A stretch of DNA of 28,046 nt from NCBI GenBank assembly GCA_044223895.1, contig JBGALL010000020.1:1-28046 (forward strand). Direction: 5' to 3'. Of this stretch, positions 15,300 through 22,586 are shown piece by piece (positions within the stretch are counted from its first letter, which is position 1; every line of letters starts with the position of its first letter). This DNA comes from CAKZSU01 sp044223895. Its GTDB lineage: Bacteria > Patescibacteriota > Microgenomatia > UBA10105 > UBA927. Position numbers and translations under genes: made by a program. The notes beneath the pieces were generated by a model. It was not told the DNA's origin and did no database searches. It worked only from the letters and a program-made list of their open reading frames with translations.

Positions 15300-16624
15300 T
15301 GAACTCAAGCAGATATCGGTCTCTGAATAATCGCCCTGTAAATCAGGGGCCGATTATATATTGGATGAGTCGAGATCAGCGGGTGTTTCAGAATTGGGCA
15401 CTACTCAGAGCTGCCGAACTAGCCATAGAGAATAACCAATTAGTTGTCGTCGTTTTTAACCTCTTACCTTCATTTTTACGTGCCTCTCCAAAACAGATTC
15501 GCTTTATGCTGGAAGGATTACAGACGGTTCAAAAAAAACTTATTCAGAAAAACATTCCTTTATACCTTCTCCAAGGAGATCCACTCATAGAAATTCCCAG
15601 ATTACTCGAATCTATCCAAGCGGGAGCACTGGTCTGTGATTTTTCACCTCTTAAAATTGGTAGGGCATGGAGGGAACATATCGCCAAAACTGTAACTATA
15701 TCTGTCGAAGAGGTTGATGCTCATAATATTGTCCCAGCCTGGATAGCTTCCCAAAAGCAAGAATTCGGAGCTTATACTCTTCGTCCCAAAATTCATCGTC
15801 TCTTGCCAACTTATCTCGATGAATTCCCCGGACTTACTACTCAAGATCGATCTTGGTCTTTTACAGTTCCTACTATTGATTGGAATGAAATAACTCCCAA
15901 AGCCGATACCTATGAGTGGATCTCTTCTGGAGAAGATAAGGCTATAAAAGCTCTCGAGAGGTTTAGAGATACCAAAATATCTCGTTATGACACCTATCGC
16001 AACGACCCAACAGAAGATGCTCAATCGAATCTCTCACCATATTTACATTTTGGACAATTATCTGCTCAATATATGGCCCTGGAGATAAATAAGAAACCAA
16101 AAGATCCCAATATCACAGCGTTTCTAGAAGAAAGTATTGTTCGACGGGAGTTATCAGATAATTTTTGTTTGTATAATTCTGATTATGATTCGTTCACCGG
16201 ATTTCCCAACTGGGCTCAGCAGAGTTTGAATGCTCATCGATCAGATCATCGGGAATTTATCTATACCCAAGCACAATTCGAACAGGCTGAAACCCACGAT
16301 GAATTGTGGAATGCTGCACAAATACAAATGGTTTCGAGTGGAAAGATGCATGGATATATGCGAATGTATTGGGCAAAGAAAATTTTAGAATGGACAGAAA
16401 GTCCCGAAGACGCTCTAGGCATAGCTATCTACCTCAATGATACCTATGAACTCGATGGTAGAGATCCGAATGGTTATACCGGGATTGCCTGGTCAATTGG
16501 AGGAGTTCATGACCGAGCTTGGTTTGAAAGACCGGTCTTCGGAAAAATTCGCTACATGAACTATAATGGTGCTAAGACTAAATTTAATGTTAAAAAATAT
16601 ATAGATACATGGAAAAACGTCTAA
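15299..16624 (+). CDS. phr: Deoxyribodipyrimidine photolyase, class II CPD type
   Basis: A 441-residue light-driven repair enzyme for cyclobutane pyrimidine dimers. The N-terminal photolyase domain begins with PIIYWMSRDQRVFQNWALLR, typical of class II enzymes. The FAD-binding C-terminal half contains LSPYLHFGQLSAQYMALEI near residue 245, FLEESIVRRELSDNF near residue 280, and then KMHGYMRMYWAKKILEW, LNDTYELDGRDPNGYTG and WSIGGVHDRAW. All key regions are intact and the length is normal. It overlaps the upstream prenyl synthetase stop by one base and the next gene by 16 nt, so it is expressed with them. Prenyl synthases and photolyases occur together in some light-induced carotenoid clusters; no other carotenoid gene is seen here. 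Confidence 0.93.
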   Translation: MNSSRYRSLNNRPVNQGPIIYWMSRDQRVFQNWALLRAAELAIENNQLVVVVFNLLPSFLRASPKQIRFMLEGLQTVQKKLIQKNIPLYLLQGDPLIEIPRLLESIQAGALVCDFSPLKIGRAWREHIAKTVTISVEEVDAHNIVPAWIASQKQEFGAYTLRPKIHRLLPTYLDEFPGLTTQDRSWSFTVPTIDWNEITPKADTYEWISSGEDKAIKALERFRDTKISRYDTYRNDPTEDAQSNLSPYLHFGQLSAQYMALEINKKPKDPNITAFLEESIVRRELSDNFCLYNSDYDSFTGFPNWAQQSLNAHRSDHREFIYTQAQFEQAETHDELWNAAQIQMVSSGKMHGYMRMYWAKKILEWTESPEDALGIAIYLNDTYELDGRDPNGYTGIAWSIGGVHDRAWFERPVFGKIRYMNYNGAKTKFNVKKYIDTWKNV

Positions 16625-16983
16625 AAAAACCTATCAAAAAAAAGAAATCTTCCCAAAAAGATTATCAAGCCGTGACCTTACAAATAATGGAGGATAATGG
16701 CTTACAAACCGGTTATCGAGGATATTCTGATCCCATCTATCGTAGTCAGATGTATGCCAGAGCTCTGCAGGGAATTTCTCACTCATCACATCCTGTACTA
16801 AAAGTATCAGTGGGTATATTTTTTGCAGCCTTTCCCTATTTCCTAATTTATTCTTCTATTATGAATGACACCCAATTTACATCCTCTGATATGCTATTAA
16901 TAGGGCTTGTATCTCTATTTGTGTGTATTCCCTTGGTAGCAGTCGGTTTACGACTGATTATTAGTGGGATTTATGGAGACTAA
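16609..16983 (+). CDS. Small two-helix membrane protein (124 aa)
   Basis: Not recognised. The first 20 residues are strongly basic (KRLKKPIKKKKSSQKD). A soluble part follows (about residues 21-65) and then two hydrophobic segments near residues 67-86 and 95-118, so it is an inner-membrane protein with the basic tail probably in the cytoplasm. It overlaps the photolyase gene by 16 nt and the DUF192 gene follows after 3 nt. No homology to known photoreceptor partners is apparent. Confidence 0.65.
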   Translation: MEKRLKKPIKKKKSSQKDYQAVTLQIMEDNGLQTGYRGYSDPIYRSQMYARALQGISHSSHPVLKVSVGIFFAAFPYFLIYSSIMNDTQFTSSDMLLIGLVSLFVCIPLVAVGLRLIISGIYGD

Positions 16984-16986
16984 CCT

Positions 16987-17445
16987 ATGAAAATTTTTAA
17001 TCGTTATAAGAACATTATTATCTGCGGGGTTTTACTATTAGCGGCTGTAATGATTGTGTATTATGTCCGGAATCCGCTTGAACCACGATTGGCTATCAAT
17101 GGCCACGTCATAACCTACGAGACGGCTATCACCAGTCAACAAATAACCCATGGATTGAGTGATCGCGATCCCTTGCCTGAAAATCATGGGATGTTGTTTA
17201 TCTTTGATCATAAAGAACAATACTCTTTTTGGATGAAAGATATGAAATTCCCTTTAGATATGATTTGGATAGATGACAAAGTAATTGTGGATATTAGTAA
17301 GAATGTGCCTGTCCCAGTAGTAGGTCAAAATTTACCGATTTATACGCCGAAACGCCAGGTTAACCGTGTGTTAGAGGTGAATGCAGGAACGGCCGATAGA
17401 TTGGGTATAAAAGTAGATGATACGATAGAATTTCTTCGAAAATAA
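16987..17445 (+). CDS. DUF192 family protein, membrane-anchored
   Basis: A 152-residue DUF192 protein. A single N-terminal hydrophobic segment (residues about 9-27) anchors or exports it. The DUF192 domain follows with HGLSDRDPLPENHGMLFIF, then FWMKDMKFPLDMIWID near residues 78-93 and RVLEVNAGTADRLGI near the end. These are the family's signature blocks. Function is unknown; members are small extracytoplasmic beta-rich proteins. It is the last gene of the prenyl synthetase operon and converges with tRNA-Arg 5 nt away. Confidence 0.9.
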   Translation: MKIFNRYKNIIICGVLLLAAVMIVYYVRNPLEPRLAINGHVITYETAITSQQITHGLSDRDPLPENHGMLFIFDHKEQYSFWMKDMKFPLDMIWIDDKVIVDISKNVPVPVVGQNLPIYTPKRQVNRVLEVNAGTADRLGIKVDDTIEFLRK

Positions 17446-17450
17446 CCTTG

Positions 17451-17524
17451 CGTCCCCGGCGGGAGTTGAACCCACAACCTACTCCTTAGAAGGGAGTTGC
17501 TCTATCCAGTTGAGCTACGGGAAC
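17451..17524 (-). tRNA. tRNA-Arg(TCT)
   Basis: On the minus strand the acceptor GTTCCCG pairs with CGGGGAC. The anticodon arm is ACTCC-CTTCTAA-GGAGT, anticodon TCT. The T arm is TGGGTTCAACTCCCG-like with a proper stem. CCA is not encoded. A TATAAT box (17537-17542) lies 12 nt upstream. Confidence 0.93.
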
Positions 17525-17575
17525 AAATACTTGGCTATTATACACTAAAACCCGTCTGGCTAAAAAATCCTAACA

Positions 17576-17640
17576 AAAACCTCTATATTGCGAATATTGC
17601 CTGGGACGGGGGCAAAACGAACACGCGTTATAGAGGTTTT
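17576..17640 (-). terminator. Possible terminator or structured RNA after the 261-aa gene
   Basis: A perfect 12-bp inverted repeat, AAAACCTCTATA (17576-17587) against TATAGAGGTTTT (17629-17640), encloses 41 nt that hold a smaller TTGCC/GGCAA pair. On the minus strand it comes 24 nt after the stop of the 261-aa gene and ends in a T-rich run, so a terminator is plausible. The long loop is unusual for one. Confidence 0.45.
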
Positions 17641-17664
17641 GAGTGCGATGAGTTAGTGAGTGAA

Positions 17665-18450
17665 CTAGACGAAATTACGAAGGACTCGCGGCAACCATTG
17701 TCCACGATTGGCAGTACGGCCTGATTCAGAACATACCATTTGCGAAACGCTAACGTCGTACGTCAGGTTATGAATATGTTTGATCAGGAGAGTTGATGAA
17801 TCATAGTCGATCCGATACAAATTCATAAACGTTTCAGCGGTTATCGGATCAGCCGGAGGTGTAATTGGTGGTGCTACCTTGGTCACTTCAACAGCAAATC
17901 CAGCTTCTGAACCAAACTGTCCCAGACAAGATACCCAGATGGAATACCATTCACCAGATTCCTGCAAAGACGGGAGGGCAGCAAGGTACAGTGGAATGGT
18001 ATCCTCGGCGATAATCCAGCCGGTTGATTTTTCATGGTTTGAATCTAGTGCGACAATAGCTTGCCCCTCATAGAGAATCACCCGATTAAAGGTCATATAG
18101 CCGGGGATAGAAATCGTCGGGAGTTCCGCAAATCGTAGACTTACTGTAGTTGCCAGCTCGGTTTTCATAAACACATCAATAGGGGTTTTATTTTCAAACC
18201 ACTCTGCTGCATGATAGAGGTGTTTGACCGTTTTGCAGTTCTTTTCCGGGCTTTCGATTGAAACCAAGCAGCGCTTCGTAAAGGTGAGTTTTTTACTACG
18301 AGGTTTGGCGGGTACCTTGTCTGCAAATTCGGTAATTCCCTCCCAACATTGGCCGGTCACCCAAAGTTCCATGCCTTTTTCCATCTGCCAAATTTGTTGG
18401 GCAATGTTTTTGGGGTTTTGACTCACCAGCGTAACTTTATTCTTAGCCAT
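17665..18450 (-). CDS. Hypothetical protein (261 aa)
   Basis: Not recognised. The frame is open to 18546, but the ATG at 18450 has a good ribosome binding site (AGGAG, about 6 nt upstream on the minus strand) and is preferred. The extra upstream residues would come from the 51-nt palindrome. The product starts MAKNKVTLVSQNPKNIAQQ, has no signal peptide, and has a Pro-rich hinge VAPPITPPADP near residue 200 that separates a larger N-terminal part from a short C-terminal part. It contains several aromatic and Cys residues and may be two-domain. It stands alone between tRNA genes. Confidence 0.7.
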   Translation of the reverse strand: MAKNKVTLVSQNPKNIAQQIWQMEKGMELWVTGQCWEGITEFADKVPAKPRSKKLTFTKRCLVSIESPEKNCKTVKHLYHAAEWFENKTPIDVFMKTELATTVSLRFAELPTISIPGYMTFNRVILYEGQAIVALDSNHEKSTGWIIAEDTIPLYLAALPSLQESGEWYSIWVSCLGQFGSEAGFAVEVTKVAPPITPPADPITAETFMNLYRIDYDSSTLLIKHIHNLTYDVSVSQMVCSESGRTANRGQWLPRVLRNFV

Positions 18451-18499
18451 GATACGTCTCCTATAGACATGTAAATAAAAGTAGGTTCGCTCACTAACG

Positions 18500-18550
18500 T
18501 TCTGTGAACGAGGTCTATACATCATGGATGTACAGAATTCGTTCACAGAA
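18500..18550. repeat. 51-nt imperfect palindrome upstream of the 261-aa gene
   Basis: The outer arms TTCTGTGAACGA (18500-18511) and TCGTTCACAGAA (18539-18550) pair perfectly. The inner arms TACATC and GATGTA also pair around the 3-nt loop ATG. Only two positions between them fail to pair. The whole block is symmetric about 18525 and could form a hairpin or cruciform of about 22 bp. No T-run follows on either strand, so it is not a typical terminator. It may be a regulator site or a small mobile relic. Confidence 0.7.
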
Positions 18551-18668
18551 TAATAGAAATATTAATGTGCAGGTACAAAAAATCGCAAAAAATGATCTTT
18601 TTACCAGGAATGGAAGTGTAGTTCAAGAAGAAATAGAAGTCAATTATTATAGGATGATAAAAATCTGT

Positions 18669-18743
18669 TGGAGCGGGTAAGGGGGATCGAACCCCTAACA
18701 TTCAGTTTGGAAAACTGACATTCTACCATTGAATTATACCCGC
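18669..18743 (-). tRNA. tRNA-Gly(TCC), CCA encoded
   Basis: On the minus strand the acceptor GCGGGTA pairs with TACCCGC. The anticodon arm is TCAGT-TTTCCAA-ACTGA, anticodon TCC. The T arm is AGGGG-TTCGATC-CCCTT. The discriminator T is followed by an encoded CCA. A TATAAT box lies at 18763-18768, 20 nt upstream. Confidence 0.95.
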
Positions 18744-18810
18744 AAAATATTTATTTGTTAACATTATAGAGCTATCAAGGCATAGATTGTTAATTTCAAA
18801 CTCTAAACTC

Positions 18811-18839
18811 TTAATTTGTGCTCCGGTACCTGGTATTAT
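18811..18839 (+). promoter_or_regulatory. Extended -10 promoter of the glycoside hydrolase-like gene
   Basis: TGGTATTAT (18831-18839) fits the extended -10 form and has a weak -35, TTAATT, 17 nt before it. The box ends 10 nt before the ATG at 18850, so the leader is very short or absent. Confidence 0.5.
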
Positions 18840-18849
18840 AGCTTGTACC

Positions 18850-19860
18850 ATGAGTCTTCGACAAGTATTTTTTTCTATTGGATTCCTCAGCCTGGTTTTG
18901 TTCAATCTCCAACTGCCAAAGGTACAGGCTAAATATGATCCTCGCTCAGTTCCCAATAATCAGTTTGGGATTCATGTTGTCGATCCAACAGATATCGATG
19001 GCGTTCAGAAACTCATTAATTCTAATGGTGGTTCCTGGGGGTATATTAAGTTTGTTATCCCCGAGACAGATCGTAATACTGACAAATGGAATACTGTCTT
19101 CAAAGAATTACGTCGTAGGAGATTGATTCCAATTGTTCGGATAGCCACCAGGATGGAGGATAACGGCTGGGCAATCCCAACAGAACAGACCATCAAAGAC
19201 TGGCCCGCATTTCTCAATTCATTGTCATGGCCGACAGAAAATAGATATGTTGTGTTATTTAATGAACCGAACCACGCAGCTGAATGGGGAGGGGAGATTA
19301 ATCCAGTGGATTTTGCGCACAAAACGGTGGAACTTGCCCAAAAACTCAAAGCTACTTCTGATGATTACTTTATCTTGCCAGCAGGAATGGATGTTTCAGC
19401 CGATACCAATGGACAAAGTTTATCTGCAGATAAATACCTGAAAGAAATAAAAGATAAGGTCCCAGAATTTTTTGAGATTATTGATGGTTGGACATCTCAT
19501 TCCTATCCGAATCCGGCTTTTTCTGGTCCACCGACTGCAACGGGTAGGGGAACGTTACGATCTTTTCTTTGGGAGATGGATTATCTCCGATCACTAGGGA
19601 TTAATAAAAATTATCCCATCATGATTGGGGAAACTGGCTGGGCTCACAAAGAAGGTGTAGTTAATAATTCGTCATTACTTTCTTCTGATACTGTAGCGGA
19701 CTACATCCAAGCAGCTGGTAACTCTGTCTGGCGAAATCCACAAGTATTTGCTGTCGTTCCCTTTTTGTATGACTATCAAGCGCAGCCTTTTGATGTATTT
19801 TCCTGGAAAAAAATTATAGTAATCAATTTTATGATCAGTATACTGCTTATCAAGGGTTAA
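18850..19860 (+). CDS. Secreted clan-A glycoside hydrolase-like protein, N-terminal part (frameshifted)
   Basis: The ATG at 18850 begins a signal peptide (MSLRQVFFSIGFLSLVLFNL..., cleavage probably after VQA near residue 27). An upstream start at 18787 would spoil it. The body looks like a TIM-barrel hydrolase of clan GH-A. FNEPNHAAEW near residue 137 supplies the acid/base Glu, and IMIGETGWAH near residue 260 supplies the nucleophile Glu. The substrate is unknown. After FSWKK, at a run of seven A (19807-19813), the frame leaves its natural path. The last residues IIVINFMISILLIKG are out-of-frame, and the true continuation (NYSNQFYDQY) is in the -1 frame. It is thus one gene with the following entry. 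Confidence 0.78.
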   Translation: MSLRQVFFSIGFLSLVLFNLQLPKVQAKYDPRSVPNNQFGIHVVDPTDIDGVQKLINSNGGSWGYIKFVIPETDRNTDKWNTVFKELRRRRLIPIVRIATRMEDNGWAIPTEQTIKDWPAFLNSLSWPTENRYVVLFNEPNHAAEWGGEINPVDFAHKTVELAQKLKATSDDYFILPAGMDVSADTNGQSLSADKYLKEIKDKVPEFFEIIDGWTSHSYPNPAFSGPPTATGRGTLRSFLWEMDYLRSLGINKNYPIMIGETGWAHKEGVVNNSSLLSSDTVADYIQAAGNSVWRNPQVFAVVPFLYDYQAQPFDVFSWKKIIVINFMISILLIKG

Positions 19861-19865
19861 CGAAG

Positions 19866-20579
19866 ATGACTGGAAAACCGAAACAACGAGAATCGTATGT
19901 TATGGAAAATAATCCACTTCCAGAGAAATTGGTTGCTGGATCGTTATATCAATTTCCCGTAGAACTAAAAAATACTGGGCAAGTTATCATATCTTCTGCG
20001 GATCAGTATTTCCTTTCTGCCGAAGATTCCGCCAGTCAGTTTACCTTCACTGCCGAAAGTATTCCCACTTTGGAACCAGATCAAAGTAATCGTATGTTAA
20101 TGTCTATCCGTACACCCGAGAAGATAGGTCAATATGATGTGACAGTGGAGCTACGTCATTTTACTGATACGTTTAAATTATCTACCAAGCAAATTCAAGT
20201 TATTCCACCACCGGCGCTAAAGGTTGAGGTTCAGCTCGGGTGGAAGAATAGTAGCGATGCGACCCAGGCAGCTGTCCTGGTGTACGATGGTAATAATTTA
20301 TTGCAGGAATTTAATAATTTGTCACTCGACCATGGGATTGTCAGTACACCGGGTATCTTAAGTATTATTCCTGGGCAGTTTTATCGGATCGTGACTATAG
20401 TTCCGTATTACCTACCACGACAAAGTATTCAACAGATTGGTGATCAGATCACAGTAATAACCAATAATCGCTTTCTCCCGCTTGATGTAAATAACGATCA
20501 GCAGTGGACCTACAAGGATTTTACTGATCTCCTCAGACATAAACCTTCGGAGATCTTGCCTCGATTCTTCGGACCCTAA
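19866..20579 (+). CDS. C-terminal part of the same secreted protein: Ig-like domains and dockerin-like end
   Basis: The frame is continuous with the hydrolase from 19812 by a -1 shift, so the ATG at 19866 is probably not a real start. Residues 15-110 look like a beta-sandwich of the kind attached to surface enzymes (PVELKNTGQVIISSADQYFLS, YDVTVELRHF). A second beta-rich part follows (VEVQLGWKNSS to RIVTIVPYY). The end carries PLDVNNDQQWTYKDFTDLL, whose D-x-N-x-D spacing and later D match one half of a dockerin/EF-hand repeat. Joined to the N-terminal part, the full protein would be about 575 residues, exported and probably calcium-binding at the tail. Confidence 0.7.
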   Translation: MTGKPKQRESYVMENNPLPEKLVAGSLYQFPVELKNTGQVIISSADQYFLSAEDSASQFTFTAESIPTLEPDQSNRMLMSIRTPEKIGQYDVTVELRHFTDTFKLSTKQIQVIPPPALKVEVQLGWKNSSDATQAAVLVYDGNNLLQEFNNLSLDHGIVSTPGILSIIPGQFYRIVTIVPYYLPRQSIQQIGDQITVITNNRFLPLDVNNDQQWTYKDFTDLLRHKPSEILPRFFGP

Positions 20580-20678
20580 AAATTCCCAGCGTTAAATTTT
20601 TTTCATCCTCAGAGCTTTTATAATGCCAGGGATCTCATTATTTGAGCTGAAACGATGGAAATCTTGAGGAAAAACCGG

Positions 20679-20684
20679 TATACT
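20679..20684 (+). promoter_or_regulatory. -10 box of tRNA-His
   Basis: TATACT lies 17 nt before tRNA-His. The -35 region at the right spacing (TGGAAA) is weak. The gap 20580-20678 shows no gene. Confidence 0.4.
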
Positions 20685-20701
20685 TAGAGGGTAAAGTCTA
20701 T

Positions 20702-20777
20702 GGTGGCTGTAGTTCAGCGGTAGAGCGTCTGCTTGTGGAGCAGAAAGTCGCGGGTTCGAATCCCGTCAGCCACCCCA
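20702..20777 (+). tRNA. tRNA-His(GTG), CCA encoded, attachment site of element B
   Basis: The acceptor GTGGCTG pairs with CAGCCAC, with the histidine-specific extra G (20702) opposite discriminator C (20774). The anticodon arm is TCTGC-TTGTGGA-GCAGA, anticodon GTG. The T arm is GCGGG-TTCGAAT-CCCGT, followed by CCA. All stems pair, so the tRNA should work. The recombinase gene of element B reads into its 3' 64 nt from the other strand, which marks it as the likely insertion site. Confidence 0.96.
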
Positions 20778-22267
20778 AATGGGACACTTTGTCCGTCAAA
20801 GTTCATAATAGCTTGATATATAGGGCTAATCTCGTAGTTCAATGTACCATTATAATTCCAAGAGAGACCTTTTGGGAAGATTGAACCAAGCAGCGCTTTT
20901 ATCTGGGTAGTAGTTGACCTTCTATATGTTTCTCCCAGATCAGTTAGCGTTTCTTTAATAAATCCGGTCAACTTGTTAATATCGTATTTTTCCAAGGTTG
21001 AGTCAGCTTTAGCCGTCTGTGCTTTTGCCATTTTCTTTTCTATCTCAGCATTTTGTTCTTTGAATATTTCGTCAGTATAGATACCCAATAAATTCTTCTC
21101 AACCAAAACTTTTCGCAAGTCTGCGAGTCTCTGAATTTCTTCATCAGCGTGTTTTTTTGTGTGTTTAAGATTTGCTACCCGCTCCTCATAAGCTTCTTTA
21201 ATATATTTAGTAAAAAGCTCAAGGCATTCTTCTCTGGGTGTGATCGCTTTAAGTACTTCTATCATTGCCCCATCCAGGGTTTTTGCCGGAATTGAAGTTG
21301 TACACTTCCCAGCGCAACGGTAATAGGGATAGCGGGCAGTTCTGCCTTTACTCCAGCCAGCTGTAAGTCCTATATCGCACTTAGAACATTTCACTACTCG
21401 TCTCAGTGGAAATTCTACATTTTGTTGAGCGCGTTTGGGTGTAGGAAATTTATGAGTGCATCTGCCATCAAGATGATTTTGTACTTTATAAAATTGCTCC
21501 ATGGAAATCATGGGTTTATGCTGTCCCATGACTTCTTCTGGGTAAACTTCTGATGTAAGTACTCCGGCATAAAATTTCAGTCGGAATGTTCGTTGAACAG
21601 TTTGTTGTCTTAGTTTATATGCTTTCTTGCCATGAATTGACTGCAAGCCCCATTTATTCATAAGGGTTGCTATTTCTCTGAGACTTTTTGTCCCCGTCGC
21701 CATTAAATCCCAGGCTTCTTTTACTTTATCCCAGCTTTCCGGATCTTCTACTGCGTGGCCATCTTTAAGAATATAGCCCAAGGGAGGCTTCCCGTTAACG
21801 AGTCCGGCTAAGTATCTGGCGTGAAGTCCGTTTTTAGTTCTTTCACTCCGCACATCATTATCGTGCTGAGCAAAGCTTGCTAATATCGTTTCAAGTAATG
21901 TTTCTGTGGGGGAAGTTCCGGTTGGCTCGCTTGCAGATATGAGTTTTACATCGCATTCTATTAAACTTTTTTTAATGGATAGGTAGTCTGCGGTTTGGCG
22001 GGATAGTCTATCTAGTCGGTAAACAATAAAGGCGTCTACTTCTCTTTTGTTTTTCCGGCAATACTTTAGGGCTTCTGTAAGTACTGGTCGCCCGACAATA
22101 CTTTTTGCTGATTTGCCTTCTTCACGAAAAACTTGAGTCACGATATAGCCTTTTCGTTTGGCCTCTTTTCTACAAATATCCTCCTGGGTATCAAGCGAGA
22201 AGTTATCAACCTGTTCTTCAGTGGAAACTCGAAGGTACAATATGGCTTTCTCAATCTCTTTAGTCAT
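20714..22267 (-). CDS. Serine recombinase (integrase), element B, C-terminus read through tRNA-His
   Basis: A 517-residue serine recombinase. The resolvase domain opens with AILYLRVSTEEQVDNFSL, with Ser15 as the likely nucleophile and the DRLSRQT motif near residue 90. The Recombinase domain spans about residues 150-270. A zinc ribbon has CSKCDIG and then YYRCAGKC. A coiled-coil-like stretch (HTKKHADEEIQRLADLRKV and onward) follows, as in large serine integrases. The last residues GIRTRDFLLHKQTLYR are the reverse complement of the tRNA-His gene, so in the integrated state the protein ends with a tRNA-encoded tail. It starts at an ATGA overlap with the small upstream gene. Confidence 0.9.
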   Translation of the reverse strand: MTKEIEKAILYLRVSTEEQVDNFSLDTQEDICRKEAKRKGYIVTQVFREEGKSAKSIVGRPVLTEALKYCRKNKREVDAFIVYRLDRLSRQTADYLSIKKSLIECDVKLISASEPTGTSPTETLLETILASFAQHDNDVRSERTKNGLHARYLAGLVNGKPPLGYILKDGHAVEDPESWDKVKEAWDLMATGTKSLREIATLMNKWGLQSIHGKKAYKLRQQTVQRTFRLKFYAGVLTSEVYPEEVMGQHKPMISMEQFYKVQNHLDGRCTHKFPTPKRAQQNVEFPLRRVVKCSKCDIGLTAGWSKGRTARYPYYRCAGKCTTSIPAKTLDGAMIEVLKAITPREECLELFTKYIKEAYEERVANLKHTKKHADEEIQRLADLRKVLVEKNLLGIYTDEIFKEQNAEIEKKMAKAQTAKADSTLEKYDINKLTGFIKETLTDLGETYRRSTTTQIKALLGSIFPKGLSWNYNGTLNYEISPIYQAIMNFDGQSVPFGVADGIRTRDFLLHKQTLYR

Positions 22268-22494
22268 GGCCTGCCTCCCTCATCAAGAAGTTCTTGTAAG
22301 GTTTTTCCGCCAAAGGCTCTGCGTTCAAATTCGTCAAGCCAGCTTTCAGCTAAAAAGTGAATTTCTGTTACTGTATTTTTGAGGTCTTCTTCGGGGATTT
22401 CTGAGGCAAGCTCACCTAGTACTCTTTTGGCTTCCTGTACTTCTTCGTCAGTCGCATTAACGGACTGTTGTAACTCTTGATTTAGTGTATTCAT
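22264..22494 (-). CDS. Small acidic protein upstream of the element B recombinase (76 aa)
   Basis: Not recognised. The product is strongly acidic and helical (NATDEEVQEAKRVLGELASE, then ESWLDEFERRAFGGKTLQELLDEG). Its stop overlaps the recombinase start (ATGA), so the two are translationally coupled. It is the first gene after the repeat-bearing promoter at 22509-22555. Element A has a small gene in the same place without clear similarity. It may be a recombinase partner or an antitoxin-like protein; the sequence does not decide. Confidence 0.65.
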   Translation of the reverse strand: MNTLNQELQQSVNATDEEVQEAKRVLGELASEIPEEDLKNTVTEIHFLAESWLDEFERRAFGGKTLQELLDEGGRP

Positions 22495-22508
22495 ATCTTG
22501 TTCGTATC

Positions 22509-22555
22509 ACTATCCGTATACTGATACTATATATCCGTGTAGGGATAGTTGTCAA
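22509..22555 (-). promoter_or_regulatory. Recombinase operon promoter of element B with operator-like repeats
   Basis: On the minus strand TTGACA (22550-22555) and TATAGT (22526-22531) are spaced by 18 nt. Overlapping them are an inverted pair ACTATCC (22509-22515) / GGATAGT (22543-22549) and a direct repeat, TATCCGTATA (22511) and TATCCGTGTA (22532), 21 bp apart. As in element A the promoter starts TTGACAACTA. No repressor gene lies next to it in this window. Confidence 0.6.
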
Positions 22556-22586
22556 GGCCAAAAGGTGTCGGCTTTGTTCAAAGTTA

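Noticed and set aside
17497..17724. Plus-strand frame of 75 codons beginning inside tRNA-Arg
   Set aside because: It starts in antisense tRNA, spans the 12-bp inverted repeat and overlaps the end of the 261-aa gene; no ribosome binding site or family pattern.
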